Of a stretch of DNA of 64,000 nt, positions 31,820-43,564 are shown piece by piece. Numbering within the stretch: position 1 is the first letter of the stretch; the number at the start of each line of letters is the position of its first letter. Origin of the DNA: Cavia porcellus. Its lineage: Eukaryota > Chordata > Mammalia > Rodentia > Caviidae. The stretch spans positions 4,649,950 through 4,713,949 of the forward strand of contig NW_026947499.1 in the NCBI RefSeq assembly GCF_034190915.1. Direction: 5' to 3'. The translations under genes were made by a program, and so were the position numbers. The notes under the pieces are model-generated. The model saw nothing but the letters and a program-made list of their open reading frames with translations, searched no databases and was not told where the DNA came from.

Positions 31820-32612
31820 ATATTCATAAAGAACTCCGAAAAATATAACACAAGAGGCAACTAAAACAAATAGATCTTTCTCAGAAGGAAGAGTACAAAT
31901 GATCAATAAATGCATGAAAACGAAATGTTTGACCTATCTGGCCATCAGAGAAATGTGAATTAAAACAACACTAGGATTGCACTTTGCTCCAGAAAGAATG
32001 ACTCCCATCAAGAAATGACTAAGGCTCATGAGGCAGTGGGGAAGAGGACACTTCAGAACTGGGTGGGCATGGACACAAGGATGGCAGTGAAGGAGTCAAT
32101 GTGGAGACACTCGGGAAATTAACTCAGTGTCTTTCCCAAAGTGACACACACTTTTCATGTGTACGGCAGCACAGGTCACAATAGCTTAACCTTGGAAATG
32201 GCTCACATGTCCCTCAGCCATGGTGGGATAAAGAGAATGTGATATTTGCACACAAGGAGACCCACTTTGCCACAAACAAAGATAAATTTGAGTCATTTGT
32301 AGAAAACAGATACACCCAAGAACCACAACGCTGAGTGACATAAATCAAACGCAGAAGTTTAGACAGCACATTGCACCTCTTCTGTGAGAAACCCAGAGTA
32401 TAAATAATTCAAAGAAAAAAAACCAAAAGATAGACTATAGGAAACAGAGAGATAGATGTGTTTGCAAAAGGGAAGAGGATCTAATGATGGAAGGAGGGCA
32501 GGGAGGAGAAGGAAATAAAAAGCAGTTAGCAAGTGTTATGTGCCCACACCAGCTCCTCACAAAGAACAGAATCACCATGAACTGCCAACATTTGTGCACT
32601 AACCAAAGTGTA
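31820..32612 (+). mobile_element. L1 3' end, + strand
   Basis: Shows the ORF2-end region (ATCAGAGAAATGTGAATTAAAACAACACTAGGATTGCAC, then CACAGGTCACAATAGC...CATGTCCCTCAGCCATGG). It runs into the purine-rich 3' UTR (GATGGAAGGAGGGCAGGGAGGAGAAGG) and a tail that aligns with 55195-55300. Many stops; inactive. Confidence 0.75.
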
Positions 32613-35282
32613 AGTAGTTTCACAAATAGACGTTTGAGTAGTGAGAGCTGCATCAAGTGGCTCTCAGGGGAGATGACAGACCCCGGGAGCGCCTGGAGAA
32701 AGCTGTGAGGCACAGCCTGAAGGAAGGAAGCCAAGGAGTGCAGGGTTTCCAGTGAACAACAACGTGAGTTCAAGGCAAACACTTCCAGGAACAATCACCA
32801 GGTATTTTCTAAGACACCACATGAGGAGGTGGATCCATCACATAGGGAGAATTGTGTTACCCAGGAGATTTCTGGATCCAGTAATCAGGATCAGGATGGG
32901 AAGCACAGAAATAGAGAGAGCCCTACCTGAGTCCATCGTACTCAATGCCGAGGCTCAGAGAGTAGGTGGAATTCCTTGCTGCCTGAGTTCCAAATCAGAG
33001 ACCTCAGCCAGGACGCTGTTCACCTCTGATTTCACCTATAGCAGGACCTGCCAGTAAGCTTTTCTGCTGCAGATGGGAAAATATTGGGCATCAAACTTGT
33101 TCAGAAGCATCTGGCTCAGAGGTGTTTTCATTTCAGAGTAGCGGTGCCTCTAAATATAACTCCTTCTTGTCCAGGGCCATTATTAGTATCTGATAATTAT
33201 CAGAAATCTGATGGGAGTTTGCACTTGCAGCTGTGTGGCTGCAGATTAGATTCTGCATACAAAGTGCTGCTGCTTTTCCTGTCTGGAAGAAGATCTAGTC
33301 TCTGCACATTAATTTAAGCCACTAATGCTTTAGGGCTTCCCTCCCCATTTGTGAAAGCATCAGGAATGTTAGGGTTGATCAGGCCGAGCTATACAAGAGC
33401 CTCTTTTATCTCAGTTTCTGGACATTTCCAACTTTCCTCAGCATGAGCTGCTACTCAGCAAATGGAGGTCACCTGTGTCTACTCTTGTAGTGGGAAGATG
33501 CAGCAGCCCACCTCAGGGAACCCTGTGTTCATATAGAGGTGCTGTTCTGAATGAAGATGTTCAGCAGGGGCACAGAGAGCGCAGTGACTGCTGCCTGAGC
33601 AGGGAGAATCACCAAGATTAAGGCCTTTATTGTGGGTGGCAGTGAAAACCATATAACATATGGATGCTCACCACTTCCAAGGGTCTGATGTGCAAGTTTG
33701 CCACTTAGAGATGGTGTAGAAATAATAACCACTCAGCAGACACTATAAACTAAGTTCTGAATTTTGATTTTGTCCTGGGCTTGTGATATGGGGCAGGGCC
33801 CTCTCCCAAGACATGGGGCTGGGACAGGAGCCCCAGCTCCCTGTCAGCTGTAGGACCACAAGGGGAAGTAGGTGCTGCTTCTCTATAGTGCACCAGGCTA
33901 TAGTGTTTTTGGACACAGCTTTCAGTATATTACAGGTGTGCATAGCTTCCACCCTGCTGCCTGCACCTGCGCTGGAAGCAGATGATGACAAGGACAGGGA
34001 TCCTGCAAGGACAGAGAACTTCAGAAGCACCTGTTCCCCCTCAAGTCCTGTGAAGCTGCTTTCTGCTAGAGACATGGAGAGACCCACCTACCCAGCAAAG
34101 AACTTTGTCTATGTCACAGTGTACTGGTTACAGACAACATTTCCTACCAGGGCAATTCATGGGCCCTGGATCCCGTGCAGTTTGCCCTCCACGCTTATAA
34201 AAAGAGGAACATTCTCTGACACAGATGGCACAGGGAGGACTTCATTTCTCATGATGTGATAACTACAGCTTAGTGGCAATAATTAAAATAATTTCTAGTA
34301 TCTGGCCTTCACTTCATCGTGAAAACAGGACTTTCCTTTTAAAAGGTAAGGCGGCTGCTTTATAACATGAAAGATAATTTAAACCCCTCTGTAATGAAGT
34401 TTTCAGGGCAAAGAATACTTCAGCTAATGACTTAAATATTTCTTTTGGAGGATTAAAAAAAAAAAAACTTGGGAAAAACTAAAGCCATTCAAATTTCTAT
34501 GATACTTAGTAAGCCCAGCAGTAGAGAGTGTGGCTAGATTTATTCAACTCACTGAGCCAACTGGTATGAAGTGGTGTTCACGGAATCCACTTCAGGGTCA
34601 GAACAAAGCCTTCCTTCTAATCCCAGGAGACACAGGGAGATTCTTGTTATAAATTAAAGATTAGTGTTTATATTTGATTTGACTCCATTGCAAGGTGGCA
34701 GGGAATGGATTAGCTTGACAGATGTAGGAGGAAATTGTATTCAGTTCACTCAGGTAACCTCAGCAAACATGGCTGTTAAGGAACGGGATTAAACTCCAGA
34801 TGGCACAGCTCCAAAACAGCATCAGTCTGACAAAGCCTCAGCAGCCCAGAGGCAGAGAGGGTGCATGGGGTGCACTCCCAGTGATGCCACCTTCACCAGC
34901 CCCACTGGATTCCGGGTCTGCAGGACCACCTGGGCTGATGGACAGGAACTCCGAGAATCTGAGAGACGGCTAATCCTGGGCAGTCTCACGCATCTCCTAT
35001 TCATCATATCCTCAAACTAAAATGTGTTGAGGTCCCAGCACCAGAATAACAAAAAGAGAATGATCAAAGAGGAAGGGAAGGAAGAGAATTTAAATCTACC
35101 CTCCAAAGTGATGACTGGAGCAGTGGGGCCCATGGTCCATCAGAAGGGGATCAGGAGAATGAACACTGGGTGTGGGCCAGAATCTGAGTTCAGAAGGACC
35201 AGAAAAAAAGACATCAGGGAACTCTAGAAATCCAGACATCTGTGCTGTTTCCCAGTTTTAGATTTTGGTAATAATTTTAAGA
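32613..35282. other. No recognised gene or repeat over 2.7 kb
   Basis: The 158-codon + frame at 33783-34259 is the longest non-repeat frame in this part. It overlaps an antisense frame, and I recognise no domain, so I do not call a gene. Confidence 0.45.
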
Positions 35283-35840
35283 GTGTTTTGAAGATAACAA
35301 GAGACAACATGGTAACCACGTAGAGCACTTTACATTTTGATTCTAAGGCCTGTACTATGTTCACCCTTTTGTTTTGACTGACCCCATTTTGTTTTTCTCA
35401 TTTGGTTTTATTCTCTTCAACAGTAAAAAAAAATGGGGTGCTGGGTACTTCACATCAAGATGATTGAAGTCCAGTAATGATTTTTTTTTGTTTTGTTTTG
35501 ATTGGTTTTAGTCTGTTTTGTATTATTTACTTTCAGTATGTGTGAAGGTATGGACAGCTATTTTGAAGAGCGTAAGAGATATTATGGTAGCCATTGTTGA
35601 TTTTCCTGTTGTCTGGTTCTGAAGGCCTGTGATGCTTTTACTCTTTCATTTTAATTGGTTTTATACTATTTTGTCTTGTTTAAATTTACTGTGTGTACGA
35701 TATGATCAACTATTTTGAAGAAACCAAGATACACTGTGGTAGCCAATACTGATTTCCTGTTGTCTTGTTTTGAAATCCTGGGTGGCTTGCACTCTTTTTG
35801 TTCTGATCTGTTTTGTTCTGATTTGTTCTCTTTAAAATAC
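35283..35840. repeat. Diverged tandem array, unit about 150 bp
   Basis: CTATTTTGAAG begins units at 35558 and 35710 (152 bp apart), with shared AT/GTGGTAGCCA, TTCCTGTTGTCT and TTTTGATTGG-like words. A related unit starts at about 35283 (GTGTTTTGAAGATAACAAG...ATGGTAACCA) and carries roughly 120 extra bases. The array is T-rich throughout and ends in A-rich DNA. Confidence 0.75.
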
Positions 35841-35962
35841 AAAAAACAAAAAAAAAAATTAAAAATGTAATGAAAGTAGAAAAAAAAAAGAGAGTTTTAG
35901 CCTGCATGTTAGATCTCGACCACAGATATCTTCTACACCATCTATAGAAGAGGAGCTTTCGG

Positions 35963-36111
35963 TGTTGGGGCTGTATCTTAGTGGCAAGGCTCCTGCCTAG
36001 CCAGCACAAGGTGATGAATTTGACTCGCCGTACCACAAAAAGAAGAGAAAGAAGAAGAGGAGTAGGAAGAAGAGAAACAAGAGGAAGTAGGAGAAGAAGA
36101 GGAAGAAGGAA
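35963..36111 (+). mobile_element. ID SINE with purine-rich tail
   Basis: A worn ID body (TGTTGGGGCTGTATCTTAGTGGCAAGGCTCCTGCCTAG...TTTGACTCGCCGTACC) is followed by a GAA/GGA-rich tail from about 36036 to 36111 that replaces the usual A tail. Confidence 0.75.
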
Positions 36112-36969
36112 ACCTTTCATATTTCATGGGGGAATAGGTTCAACTAGTGATTTTATCAGAGGGAATAAAAACACCCATCATTGTAGACAACTACTTGGTG
36201 ATCGATATGATGTGATGTGATACATGAGCACTGATACACAGTATTTGACTTCCCACAACCAGCTGGGATTCTCTTCCACGGCAACACAATTTTCTGATTT
36301 GCTTTTCCTTGAGTTCCAGTGACCTGTGACAGTGACCTGGCTGCCAACTTCCTCTGTCTCCCTGAGTGTAGGGAGGAAAAAGAACCAAAATGTGCCTCAG
36401 CTGGATGTTTGTGACAGGTGATTCTTGAGAAATATGGCAGCTGTTGGATTAAGCCATCCAGATGGTTGGACTCCATTCAGCTTAGAACACCTACACATGA
36501 TGAGGTTTGCAGATTCTTCTGTGGTCACTGTCAGAGCTCACCCTATTTGGCAAGGCTATCTTCTGCTCAGCCAACATCATTAGTGTTAGGCTTAAATCAT
36601 ACAGAATAATAAAACTAACCATGTCTAGATGATTATGAAGATATAGTTTCTAATACGCCTTTGCTATATAACTATTTCCCCAGTGAACATGGGCACTTCC
36701 CTTCCCTAGTGCTACCATGTGTGAAATCAAAACTGAAGGTAAATTAAACACTGTCACATAAAAGCTTGGCTTGACAAAGTCAGTGAGTTCCAGATTCAGC
36801 CAGCTACAAATCATATTTTAAATTTTTAGTGTATTACCTGAACAATTCACATCACTTTTCCAATATCTGCAATAAAGGTCACTTGAGAATGTCAACATTT
36901 ACTGTAAAAAATTTATGTCATGGATATAAATAGTTCATTGATTCACCTTGACATTAGCATGTGCACTAT
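36112..36969. other. No recognised gene or repeat
   Basis: Short overlapping frames at 36156-36609 without known features. Confidence 0.45.
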
Positions 36970-37330
36970 TCAGGTTCTGACACTGTATTCTTTCTGACCA
37001 CTGTGATTTGACACCTGAAATTAGCAACTTAAAGAGGAGAGGCTCACTGGAGCTCACAGCTCCTGAGCTTGGTCCATCACTGGCTGGCTCCAAGGCAGAG
37101 ACATTGCGCAAAGGTCTGGTGGGGGAAAGTTGCTCAACTCACGGTGGCTGGAAGAAGAGTAGATTGGAAGCAGCCACAGGGGGAGGGGCCAGGGGCTAGA
37201 TATTGTCCCCAAGGTTACATTCCTGTGACCACTTCTGGCTACTGGGCCTCACCTGCTAACAGCCATTCCAGCTATGACCTCAGCAGTGGATTAAGCTACT
37301 GTCAGCCATGGCTCTTAGGATCCCATTAAC
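36970..37330 (-). repeat. LTR-like repeat family M, copy 2
   Basis: GGTCCATCACTGGCTGGCTCCAAGGCAGAGACATTG and the later GCCACAGGGGGAGGGGCC end align with copies at 40363 and 56305. The 5' part is diverged. Confidence 0.5.
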
Positions 37331-38228
37331 CCTCCAGGAGTCTCTTCCTGCAGCCAAGTTGATGATGGGATTGACCACCAGCAACAAGAGAGAAATGAAG
37401 CATTGTCTTCATTTGATTTACAGGGCACATGGGTTTGGACAGGATGCAGGGAACCCCTCCCTAGGCCCACAGGGTTGTGGCTGAAAACTCTACTACAACT
37501 CAGAAGAGGAGGTCAGCACCTCAATGGACACAGCTCTCTGAAGTCCTCAGATTGACCTTCTTCTCCTCCCTCTTTCAATCCAATTTATCCCCTGGGAAAC
37601 CAGAGAGCTGAGAAGCCTGCTGCTGCCCTCCATTCAGAGCAGGTACCTGGGACAGCATCCAGGAGGAGAGGATGAAGAGTGGAAGGACAAAGAGGAGGTG
37701 TCCTGCACAGGGGTAACTCAAAAGGCAGTGCACATGGACATGACTGAAACCTGGGGATCTGGCCTTGAGGGCCACCCACTCTTTGCAAAAAGGCAGAGAA
37801 CCAATGGGGCAGGTGGAACTTTTCCCCAGATGTAATTAAAATAATTAAACCAGGAGCCAGAAAGGCAGTGGACCTCTCCCTATTTGATCTAGGAATGCAC
37901 CACCATATTTACACTGACATCATCCTATTGCTTCTCAGCTTGCTGTCAATTTGAGAGACACTGGTCTCTAAGTTCTACCTAATATTCCTGGCCCTCTTGC
38001 ATAAGCCATAAAAATATTGTAATGTGAGTGTATTTTTTTACATTAAATTCTTCATCACAAAATGGGATGTATCAGTTACCAAAACATCCGAGAGCATTCT
38101 AAAGGACTTCAAATACATTTTCATAGTATTCAGAGAATCACACTGCATAACAACGAGTTGTTACTCAATAATACATATCGCTCCCTTTATCATGTGACAC
38201 ACTTCCTGTTTAAATTTCATTAACTCTT

Positions 38229-38229
<1 letters not shown>
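37331..38229. other. No recognised gene or repeat
   Basis: Unique-looking DNA with chance frames at 37575-37788. Confidence 0.45.

Positions 38230-38264
<35 letters not shown>
38230..38264. repeat. 35-base T run
   Basis: Uninterrupted T from 38230 to 38264. No recognisable SINE or L1 body abuts it on either side, so its origin is unclear. Confidence 0.95.
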
Positions 38265-38679
38265 CTACTGTAGTCCAGCAAGGACTTCAGGCCTTTAACA
38301 TTGGCCTGAGATGTTGAAGATGATCACAGAGTAGATGCTGTTAGAAGGGTGAGCTGGCCTGGGATGAATGCATTACAAAACAGCTTCGAGTTCATGGATA
38401 GTTAATTCCCTATATGTGTGGGTGTCCGTTTGGGTCAAGTACTTTGTAAAGTATAAGATCCAGCATATATTAGAATTGATTCAGGTATAATGACTTCTCC
38501 CCCACCTGCACCTTCCACTTAGTTTCTGAATCTGAAGCACAGGTAGTATCAGATAATAAGTCCCTCTGCTGAGTCTGCTCTGACACTGGAACATGCTTTG
38601 TGCCACATCAACTTACAAAATCCCTTCTTCCCTTAGGACCTTGTGCACTTGGTGGCCCTCCGGACAATTATTTCCCTGG

Positions 38680-38870
38680 AACTAGGGTTCCCAAACTTTC
38701 ACCTAGGGCCACATTTGCTAGTTGCCCTTTTTTTTATAAATAAAGTTTCATTGACACCAGTCTACACTCACCTTGAGGGCTAGTCTAAATAATGTCATTA
38801 CGTCACAGCCATGCCAAGCACCTTTAATCTTTGCGCTGTAGTTGGCTGACTTCCACCACAAATCTTCAAG
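38680..38870. repeat. Possible ancient DNA-transposon (MER-type) fragment
   Basis: TAAATAAAGTTTCATTGACACCAG followed by ATAATGTCATTACGTCACAGCC and GCTGTAGTTGGCTGAC resembles a widespread mammalian MER element with TAAATAAAGTTTTATTGGAACACAGCC. The match is by eye only. Confidence 0.35.
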
Positions 38871-40362
38871 TTGCTTGTTGAGCATAGAATATAAACCATG
38901 TGACTCCAAGGAGGCACATCCCCCAACATTACACCTGTATGTGATACATCAACGGCGGGGGTGGGGGGCCGCTGTGCGTGGCCAGGCCATCCAATTTGTT
39001 AAGGGAACAGAGAAATCTGATTTTTCCAATGTTAAGTCCCCCTCCCCTCCCTCACACACACTTACACAAAATAAAACCTTTGTTGCCAAAACATCTGAGC
39101 CCTATGCAGCAGCAGAAGCACCCTATATGCAAACCCTGTGGATGGAAAGCAGGGTGCCAACTGTGGTAGGACCCAGCTCCTTTGTCTTCTCAAAGGTGGT
39201 GGCTGACATCAGCAGCGAAGGGCACAGACTGGCCTTGACTGGCACCCTTGCATCTCACCTTTCCCACCAGGACCCTGCAGAGACTCAGCCCCAGCCTGCA
39301 GGGTGAAGCCCATCTGCCTTCTGCGTATATAGTCAGCTCCAATCTGTGTACACAATCAGCTCCAATCCATGTACATGGTCATCTCCAAGTCAGCTCTTGC
39401 CTGAAGTTACTCTGTGATTTCCTGCACAGGACCTGCTCTCCCCATTTCTGCTTCCAGAGAGCTTTTGATAGCAACTCTGCAGTATCCTCTGGCCTTGGCA
39501 TGGCTCGTCCAGGGACTCTGAATCTCCTCCCTGGGATGTGGTTGGGACCCAATAACTGTTTCTTGAATGGATGATAAGTATGAGGCCCAGTAGAAGCAGA
39601 TAAAACCCAGTCCAGCTGATACCCAGCTCCCTCCCCTGTAGGACTCTGTATCTATGAAGCACAGCGTGCTCCTGTCTCCTAGCTAGCAGCTGCCTACAAT
39701 AACAGCATCATTGGGAACAGAACCCACTTCTCATCACTGCCTTGCACCTTCAGCCCAGACACACATCCACTTCACCTCCTCTGTGAATGAGATTCTACCT
39801 GCTTCTATTTTAAGACTAACCCATTTAAGGAAGAGCATCTATCACTAACTTCTGACAAGGGCTACAAGGATGATATCCTCAATTTTAGCAATTGTGCAGT
39901 TTCTGTAATTTCTTGGCCAAGGAATGGATTCTACTAATTAAGGTGATATTGCAATTGAGCTTTCAATTTTGAACTCATGGAAAATAATGTCCTCCATGGA
40001 TTCCAGCAGAGGTGTGTCAGCTGGTTTGTTTTGCAAATGGATTTTAACCCTCTGCTCCCATTTGTAAGTGAGGCTTGTTCTCATTAAGAGAAGCTGATTT
40101 GACAATAATGAAGGTATTGTTACTTTCCCCAGAGGCGGTCCTTTGAGGGGCTCTTCTATGCAGCTCAGTATTTCTGGACCTGATATTTGGTACCTAAATG
40201 AACTTGAAAAACCAATTTAATCCTTGTAAGAGTTCAGCTGGGCTTACAGAGCTTTAGAGAGGTAAATGACCTGTGGGGCTCCCAGGGGACTGATGTGGCA
40301 ATCCGGGGTTCTGCAAAGTCAAGCATTCTTTTTCAGCGCCCTGTGGACTTTGCTGTACCAGT
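38871..40362. other. No recognised gene or repeat
   Basis: The + frame 38842-39306 (154 codons) starts inside the possible MER fragment and has no recognisable domain. A G-rich stretch lies at 38956-38971. 40250-40340 is faintly MIR-like. Confidence 0.45.
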
Positions 40363-40790
40363 TCTTAGTTACCTTATCATCACCATGACACAATATCCCA
40401 CACCCACACCTAAAAGGAGGAAAGTTCTATTGGGGCCCACAGTTTGTAAAGGTTCCAGTCTATAACTGGCTGGCTCCGAGGCAAGGGAGAAGGCACAAAG
40501 CCATGGCAGAGGAGAAACAGTCCATGGCAGGGTCAGCAATGAACAGCGATCAAAGAATGAGAAGAGAGATAAGAGTGTTTCAGGCCATGACCCGAGTGAC
40601 CCACCTCCTCCAAACAGGCTCCACCTCCCAAATCTTGTTTAGCTATAAACTTATCAATGGAGTAGTCCACTGGTCACTATCACACCCCTCTGATCCAAGC
40701 ACCACCCAAAACCCCAGCTCTGAGCACATGAGTTTTGAAGGGACATCTAGATATAAACCAAAGCAACAGTATTGTAGGGAATAACCAAAC
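40363..40790 (-). repeat. LTR-like repeat family M, copy 3 (most complete)
   Basis: Runs from TTAGTTACCTTATCATCACCATGACACAATATCCC through CCAGTCTATAACTGGCTGGCTCCGAGGCA to CACATGAGTTTTGAAGGGACATCTAGATATAAACC. The final words are the hallmark of MaLR-like LTRs read backwards. It is about 430 bp and non-coding. Confidence 0.55.
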
Positions 40791-42689
40791 AATGTTTTAA
40801 AACACTTTCAGCAAATTACTATTATTCCCTGTGATACAAATCTACAATGATAAGAAAGTCCCTAGGGCTTTTATAGCTTTAGAAAGAATGTTTCCAACAC
40901 TCATGATGAAAATGAAAGCCCCTCCCAATATTATTTCAGTGACGACATTATGTTCTCACTCACTCGTATGGTCAATCTCTTAGTTTTCTGCCTGACCTCA
41001 CATGAAAGATAGAATTGCTGTCTGGATTTTAGTAGGGAAGAAACTGACACCCGCTGATGTGAACTTGTGCATCACAAGTCATAACAGCTAAGGGGAAGAC
41101 TTGAATCCAGAGATCTTCAGCTCACATCGTGTGTCTATACAGTCAGAGGCTCTTGCATCTCACCACATTGCAGAGATCCTGCAGATCAGGTCTCTTGGAT
41201 ATGAAAGTGCTTCCTGCAGGATCTGATTATTTGATTTGTGGGTGAAGCAATTTAGCCTCCTCGGAATCCGTACACCTAAGCTTGAGTCTCACTACGATTC
41301 TGATGTTACTAAAATGGGAGCCATGTCCCTTCATGGCCTCCATTAGCACACTTATGCTCAGCACTCACTGTGTGGGTTCAAGACTCATAAAGCCACTTGA
41401 CCATGTACAGAGGAGAAATATTAGTAATGATATCAGAGTCCTACCTTGGGTCCATCATTTTCCCAGGAAGCTCATAAGCAGGTCACCCTTCAGTATAACA
41501 GATCAAAGCTCTTTGTCTTGCACTGATAAATGTTAATACAAGTACCATCCAGTGACCATAAAACAGGTGCTGATGACTTAGATGAGAATAAAACCCAGAA
41601 AAGGAGAAATTTCCAGGAGCTCGGCTGTGCCTGATGTGAAGATTTATAATCTCCACTTCACTGAAGTAAATTTTAAGGCTGTAAATAACCACCCTGCCGG
41701 AGGTGTGATTCCATGCTTGGTCATCTGACGTGCCTTTGGGATATTCACACGCTGTGTTTTCTCTGACATGGAGCACGCAGTCATTTCTCCAAGCTCCCTG
41801 GAAGTCAGATCAGCGCAGGTGAAAACAGGAATCTGGAGCCGATACCCGAGCATCCAGAAATAACTACGCTCAGATCCGAGCCCCTAGCGGGGCAAAGGCA
41901 CCAGAAGAGATGACAGGGACAGGCTGTGCCTCGCACTGTCACCACACCCGGGTCTGAAAATGCTGCTCACGGGGACCTGGGCTGCTGAGGGCTTTAAGCT
42001 TCTCCACCCTCCTCCAGGACACAGACAGAAGTACTTGGTTTTTCCTCTCACTTCCCTTCCTTTTTCTGGTTAGGTGACATCTACTAGAGGTGAACTAAGC
42101 ATCAGTACTATGCTGGGCACATTCACAGTGAGCTAAGAGCAGTTACTGTGCTAGGTACTGCAAGCCAAGGATTAAGTAAAGCATGTAGCTGGACTATCTC
42201 CATGGAGATTCAATCCAGTGTCAGAAACTGGGGAAAAGCCATCTATCAGCATCTACAGGTTCAAATGCAACCTTGAGAGGACACAAGAGGACCCCACAGG
42301 CTTCCCAGAGGCCCTCATGGGTGCTGGATCAGAACAGGAGGTGACCACCGCCTTCCCAGAGGCCAGGAGGCCAGCTGAGCTCTGGGAGGTGGCAGTGGTC
42401 AGTCAATCTGTGAGGAGAGGGACAGGCTCCCACGACAAGGGTAGTGTGGCTCCTGGCCTTGTGAGGAGGAGCTTTACAGGGGTGAGAACAACAAGAAATT
42501 TCAGCTGCTGCCCCACCAAGATCACAGAGGGGTTCACATGAGCTGATGAGGTTTCAGTGCCTGAGGACCCTTCTGAGGACTGAGCTAATAACACATCTTT
42601 TCATTTCCTTGGGCCCTACCTCCAATTTTTATTTTAAAAAGAAAAGAAGAATAGAAATGATTGTACACAATTTCAAAGCAAAAAAAAAA
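40791..42689. other. No recognised gene; possible MIR at 41010-41155
   Basis: 41010-41155 (TTAGTAGGGAAGAAACTGACAC...GGGGAAGACTTGAATCCAGAGATCTTCAGC) resembles a minus-strand MIR core. The remaining frames lack known features. Confidence 0.4.
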
Positions 42690-43475
42690 TAGATTAACAC
42701 TGCTTAATATATCCCGTGTTGTTATCTTCAAAGTAGTTGCTCAGATTACAAGCTATGGCATGAAAAATTGATCACGCACGAACCATTATCATGATGAGCT
42801 AATATACATTAGTAGTATAATTATCTATTTTGTATGTATATACATTTTTTCCTTTTTTCCTCCTTCCCCCATCCCAGTTGTTCTTTCCTTTTGAGCACTT
42901 TCTTCCCCTTTTCACTTTCATACTATCTGTTGTACATTTTGCATCTTGCTTACTCTTTCAGTTTTTACACTAGGGGGACAATATGTTGTTTAAATATGTG
43001 AGTCTGCTTTATTTCACATGACTACGGCCTCAAATTACATCTATTTATCTATAAAAGCCTCAAGATTATCCTTCTTTATAGCTGATTAGTACCCCATTGT
43101 ATAAAAATAGCACATCTTTTTTATCCATTCTGCAATTGATGGGCATTTGGGTTGTTTCTGAGATTTAGCTGTTACAAACTGTGCTGCTATAAACATGGAT
43201 GCACATATGTCACTGTAGTGGGATAATTTTAATTCTTCTAGAAAAATATTCAGAAGGGGAACAGCTGGGTCAAATACCACCTCTAATTCTATTTTTTTTT
43301 TTTTTATGAACTTCTACACTGATTTCTACAGTAGCTACACCAACCGTGGAGGAAAGTGATTTGAGAAATGCAAATTTAAACTACACTGAGATTCCACCTC
43401 ACTCCAGAAAGAATGGCCAGGATTAAGAAATCAACCAATAACAGATGCTGGGAGGGGGCCTGTGGGGAAAGAAGG
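42690..43475 (-). mobile_element. L1 3' end with twin-priming inversion
   Basis: 42690-43345 is L1 in minus orientation. The 64-codon minus frame 43086-43280 encodes the end of ORF2 (PKCPSIAEWIKKM is diagnostic), preceded on + by the CT-rich reverse 3' UTR. 43360-43475 switches to + orientation and encodes the adjacent upstream part of ORF2 (MARIKKSTNNRCWEGACGER). The two pieces are neighbours in ORF2 but point opposite ways, as twin priming produces. Confidence 0.82.
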
Positions 43476-43481
43476 TCTCTT

Positions 43482-43564
43482 ATTTCCTTCCTTCTTTCCT
43501 TCCTTTCTTCTTTCCTTCCTTCTTTCCTTCCTTCCTTCCTCGCTCCCTGCTTTCCTTCCTTTCT
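43482..43564. repeat. TTCC/TTTC microsatellite
   Basis: About 80 bp of TTCC and TTTC units at the 5' edge of the inverted L1. Long frames on both strands here are repeat artefacts. Confidence 0.92.

Noticed and set aside
33783..34259. 158-codon open frame as a host gene
   Set aside because: No recognisable domain or Kozak support, and an antisense frame overlaps it. This length is reachable by chance in 64 kb read in six frames.
35558..35840. CRISPR-like array
   Set aside because: The units are long, diverged, contiguous and without unique spacers, in a mammalian genome.
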